From contig QHOZ01000079.1 in the NCBI GenBank assembly GCA_003219495.1, forward strand, positions 1-5,948: 5,948 nucleotides of DNA, read 5' to 3'. A program made the translations under genes and the position numbers. The stretch comes from Verrucomicrobiota bacterium. Lineage in GTDB: Bacteria > Verrucomicrobiota > Verrucomicrobiae > Chthoniobacterales > UBA10450. The notes beneath the pieces were generated by a model, which saw only the letters and a list, made by a program, of their open reading frames with translations, was not told the DNA's origin and did no database searches. This document shows positions 5,565 through 5,948 of this stretch, piece by piece (position 1 is the first letter of the stretch; every line of letters starts with the position of its first letter).

Positions 5565-5582
5565 AGTCTTAGCTCTAAGACT
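5565..5582. promoter_or_regulatory. Perfect 8-bp palindrome upstream of the promoter, possible operator
   Basis: AGTCTTAG (5565-5572) and CTAAGACT (5575-5582) are exact reverse complements separated by 2 bases. The dyad centre lies about 20 bases upstream of the -35 box of the 95-residue gene, a classic place for an activator or repressor dimer. A third TAAGAC lies at 5595-5600 as a direct repeat (TAAGAC-TTCC, TAAGAC-GTCC). As RNA the dyad could fold into a 7-bp stem with a 4-base loop, but without a U-run it is a poor terminator. Confidence 0.42.
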
Positions 5583-5616
5583 TCCAACAGGGAGTAAGAC
5601 GTCCGAGAAGCAACTT

Positions 5617-5703
5617 TTATTCGCTGAGGCGATTGTGCTTTAGGAAGCGTTCCACTTCTGTTCGCAGCTTCGGCGGCCGTCGTTCAATCGAGACAGACTT
5701 CAT
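5617..5703 (-). CDS. Possible 28-codon ORF, maybe a remnant
   Basis: ATG 5703 to TAA 5617 encodes a basic 28-residue peptide ending PPKLRTEVERFLKHNRLSE. The final part looks like the first helix of a small helix-turn-helix protein, after which the frame stops; no frameshifted continuation is seen. No clear Shine-Dalgarno is present. It lies 53 bases after the stop of the right-edge paralogue on the same strand. It may be a real micro-gene, the remnant of a truncated HTH gene, or chance. Confidence 0.22.
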   Translation of the reverse strand: MKSVSIERRPPKLRTEVERFLKHNRLSE

Positions 5704-5756
5704 CGGCCACTTGTCTTCAATTCAAGCGACAGCCGTTTGCCCGCCTTCCAGTGGAT

Positions 5757-5948
5757 TCAATCGCCGGGCGGTGTCAGAAAAGCGAGATACTGCGCATCGA
5801 AGGCGCGAAGAGCTTCTTCCACCGTTCTACCCAAACCGACGATCCTATTTCGCCGATCCCTTCCGAGAGTAGCGACCCACTTGCTCGAACATCGCGACAA
5901 CGCAGGCCGGCGGACCGCGGAGGGACTTCCGGGAAACGCCGCGAAATA
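5757..5948 (-). CDS. C-terminal part of a paralogue of the 492-794 protein, 5' end cut by window edge
   Basis: The minus-strand frame is open from the right edge to TGA at 5757-5759 and gives 63 residues. It aligns without gaps to residues 28-90 of the small protein at 492-794, with 34 of 63 identical. Shared points are PGSPS (6-10 of the visible part), W24, A26, LG (28-29), IVG-x-G (36-40) and the TVEEALRAFDAQY helix (42-54), then A-x-L-x-PP and an acidic end. The least conserved part is the segment between PGSPS and the Trp and the turn RDRRNR (30-35), which replaces PNVEEG. This copy is more basic than its relative, so the two may have diverged in partner or ligand. Function unknown. It reads towards the possible 28-codon ORF and the 95-residue gene. 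Confidence 0.78.
   Translation of the reverse strand, partial: YFAAFPGSPSAVRRPALSRCSSKWVATLGRDRRNRIVGLGRTVEEALRAFDAQYLAFLTPPGD

Noticed and set aside
5633..5872. Plus-strand 79-codon frame at the right end
   Set aside because: It is antisense to the cut paralogue and to the 28-codon frame; its composition is Arg/Ser-rich and it starts at a TTG without a ribosome binding site.

Overview
The window looks like chromosomal DNA of a Gram-negative bacterium. It is moderately GC-rich by eye, with short AT-rich islands in front of some genes. A protein with a cleavable signal peptide and a barrel ending in C-terminal Phe implies an outer membrane. A stand-alone ATP-dependent DNA ligase of the LigD type, a YciE/DUF892 ferritin-like protein and secreted Ala/Ser/Pro-rich proteins together fit a soil or rhizosphere bacterium. 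Verrucomicrobiota (Chthoniobacterales-like) is my best guess, from familiarity with the protein styles only; no marker gene in the window proves it.

Left part (1-2359). A zinc-ribbon-like protein runs off the left edge on the minus strand. A small plus-strand protein (492-794) of a family I cannot name points towards it across a short divergent spacer. A large outer-membrane beta-barrel gene on the minus strand (1016-2359) converges on that small gene.

Middle (2360-4255). A 510-base divergent spacer separates the barrel gene from a plus-strand series: a ferritin-like DUF892 protein, a secreted Ala/Ser/Pro-rich protein, a 60-residue putative exported protein and the DNA ligase. Strong stem-loops lie in the spacers of this series. 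The first two genes have recognisable Shine-Dalgarno sequences. The ligase has none and starts 8 bases after the stop of the small exported protein, which suggests translational coupling.

Right part (4256-5948). The ligase stop codon overlaps the stop codon of a convergent 95-residue minus-strand gene that has its own good ribosome binding site and candidate promoter. Upstream of that gene lie a perfect 18-base palindrome, a possible 28-codon ORF, and the C-terminal 63 codons of a gene cut by the right edge. That cut gene is a clear paralogue of the small protein at 492-794: 34 of 63 positions are identical in an ungapped hand alignment, so the window is bracketed by two copies of one small, unnamed family.

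Functionally, the ferritin-like protein (a stress-associated family) and the ligase (a family used in end joining or repair) suggest a stress or DNA-damage theme, but no Ku, polymerase or primase gene is visible. I see no tRNA, rRNA, CRISPR array, transposase or integrase.
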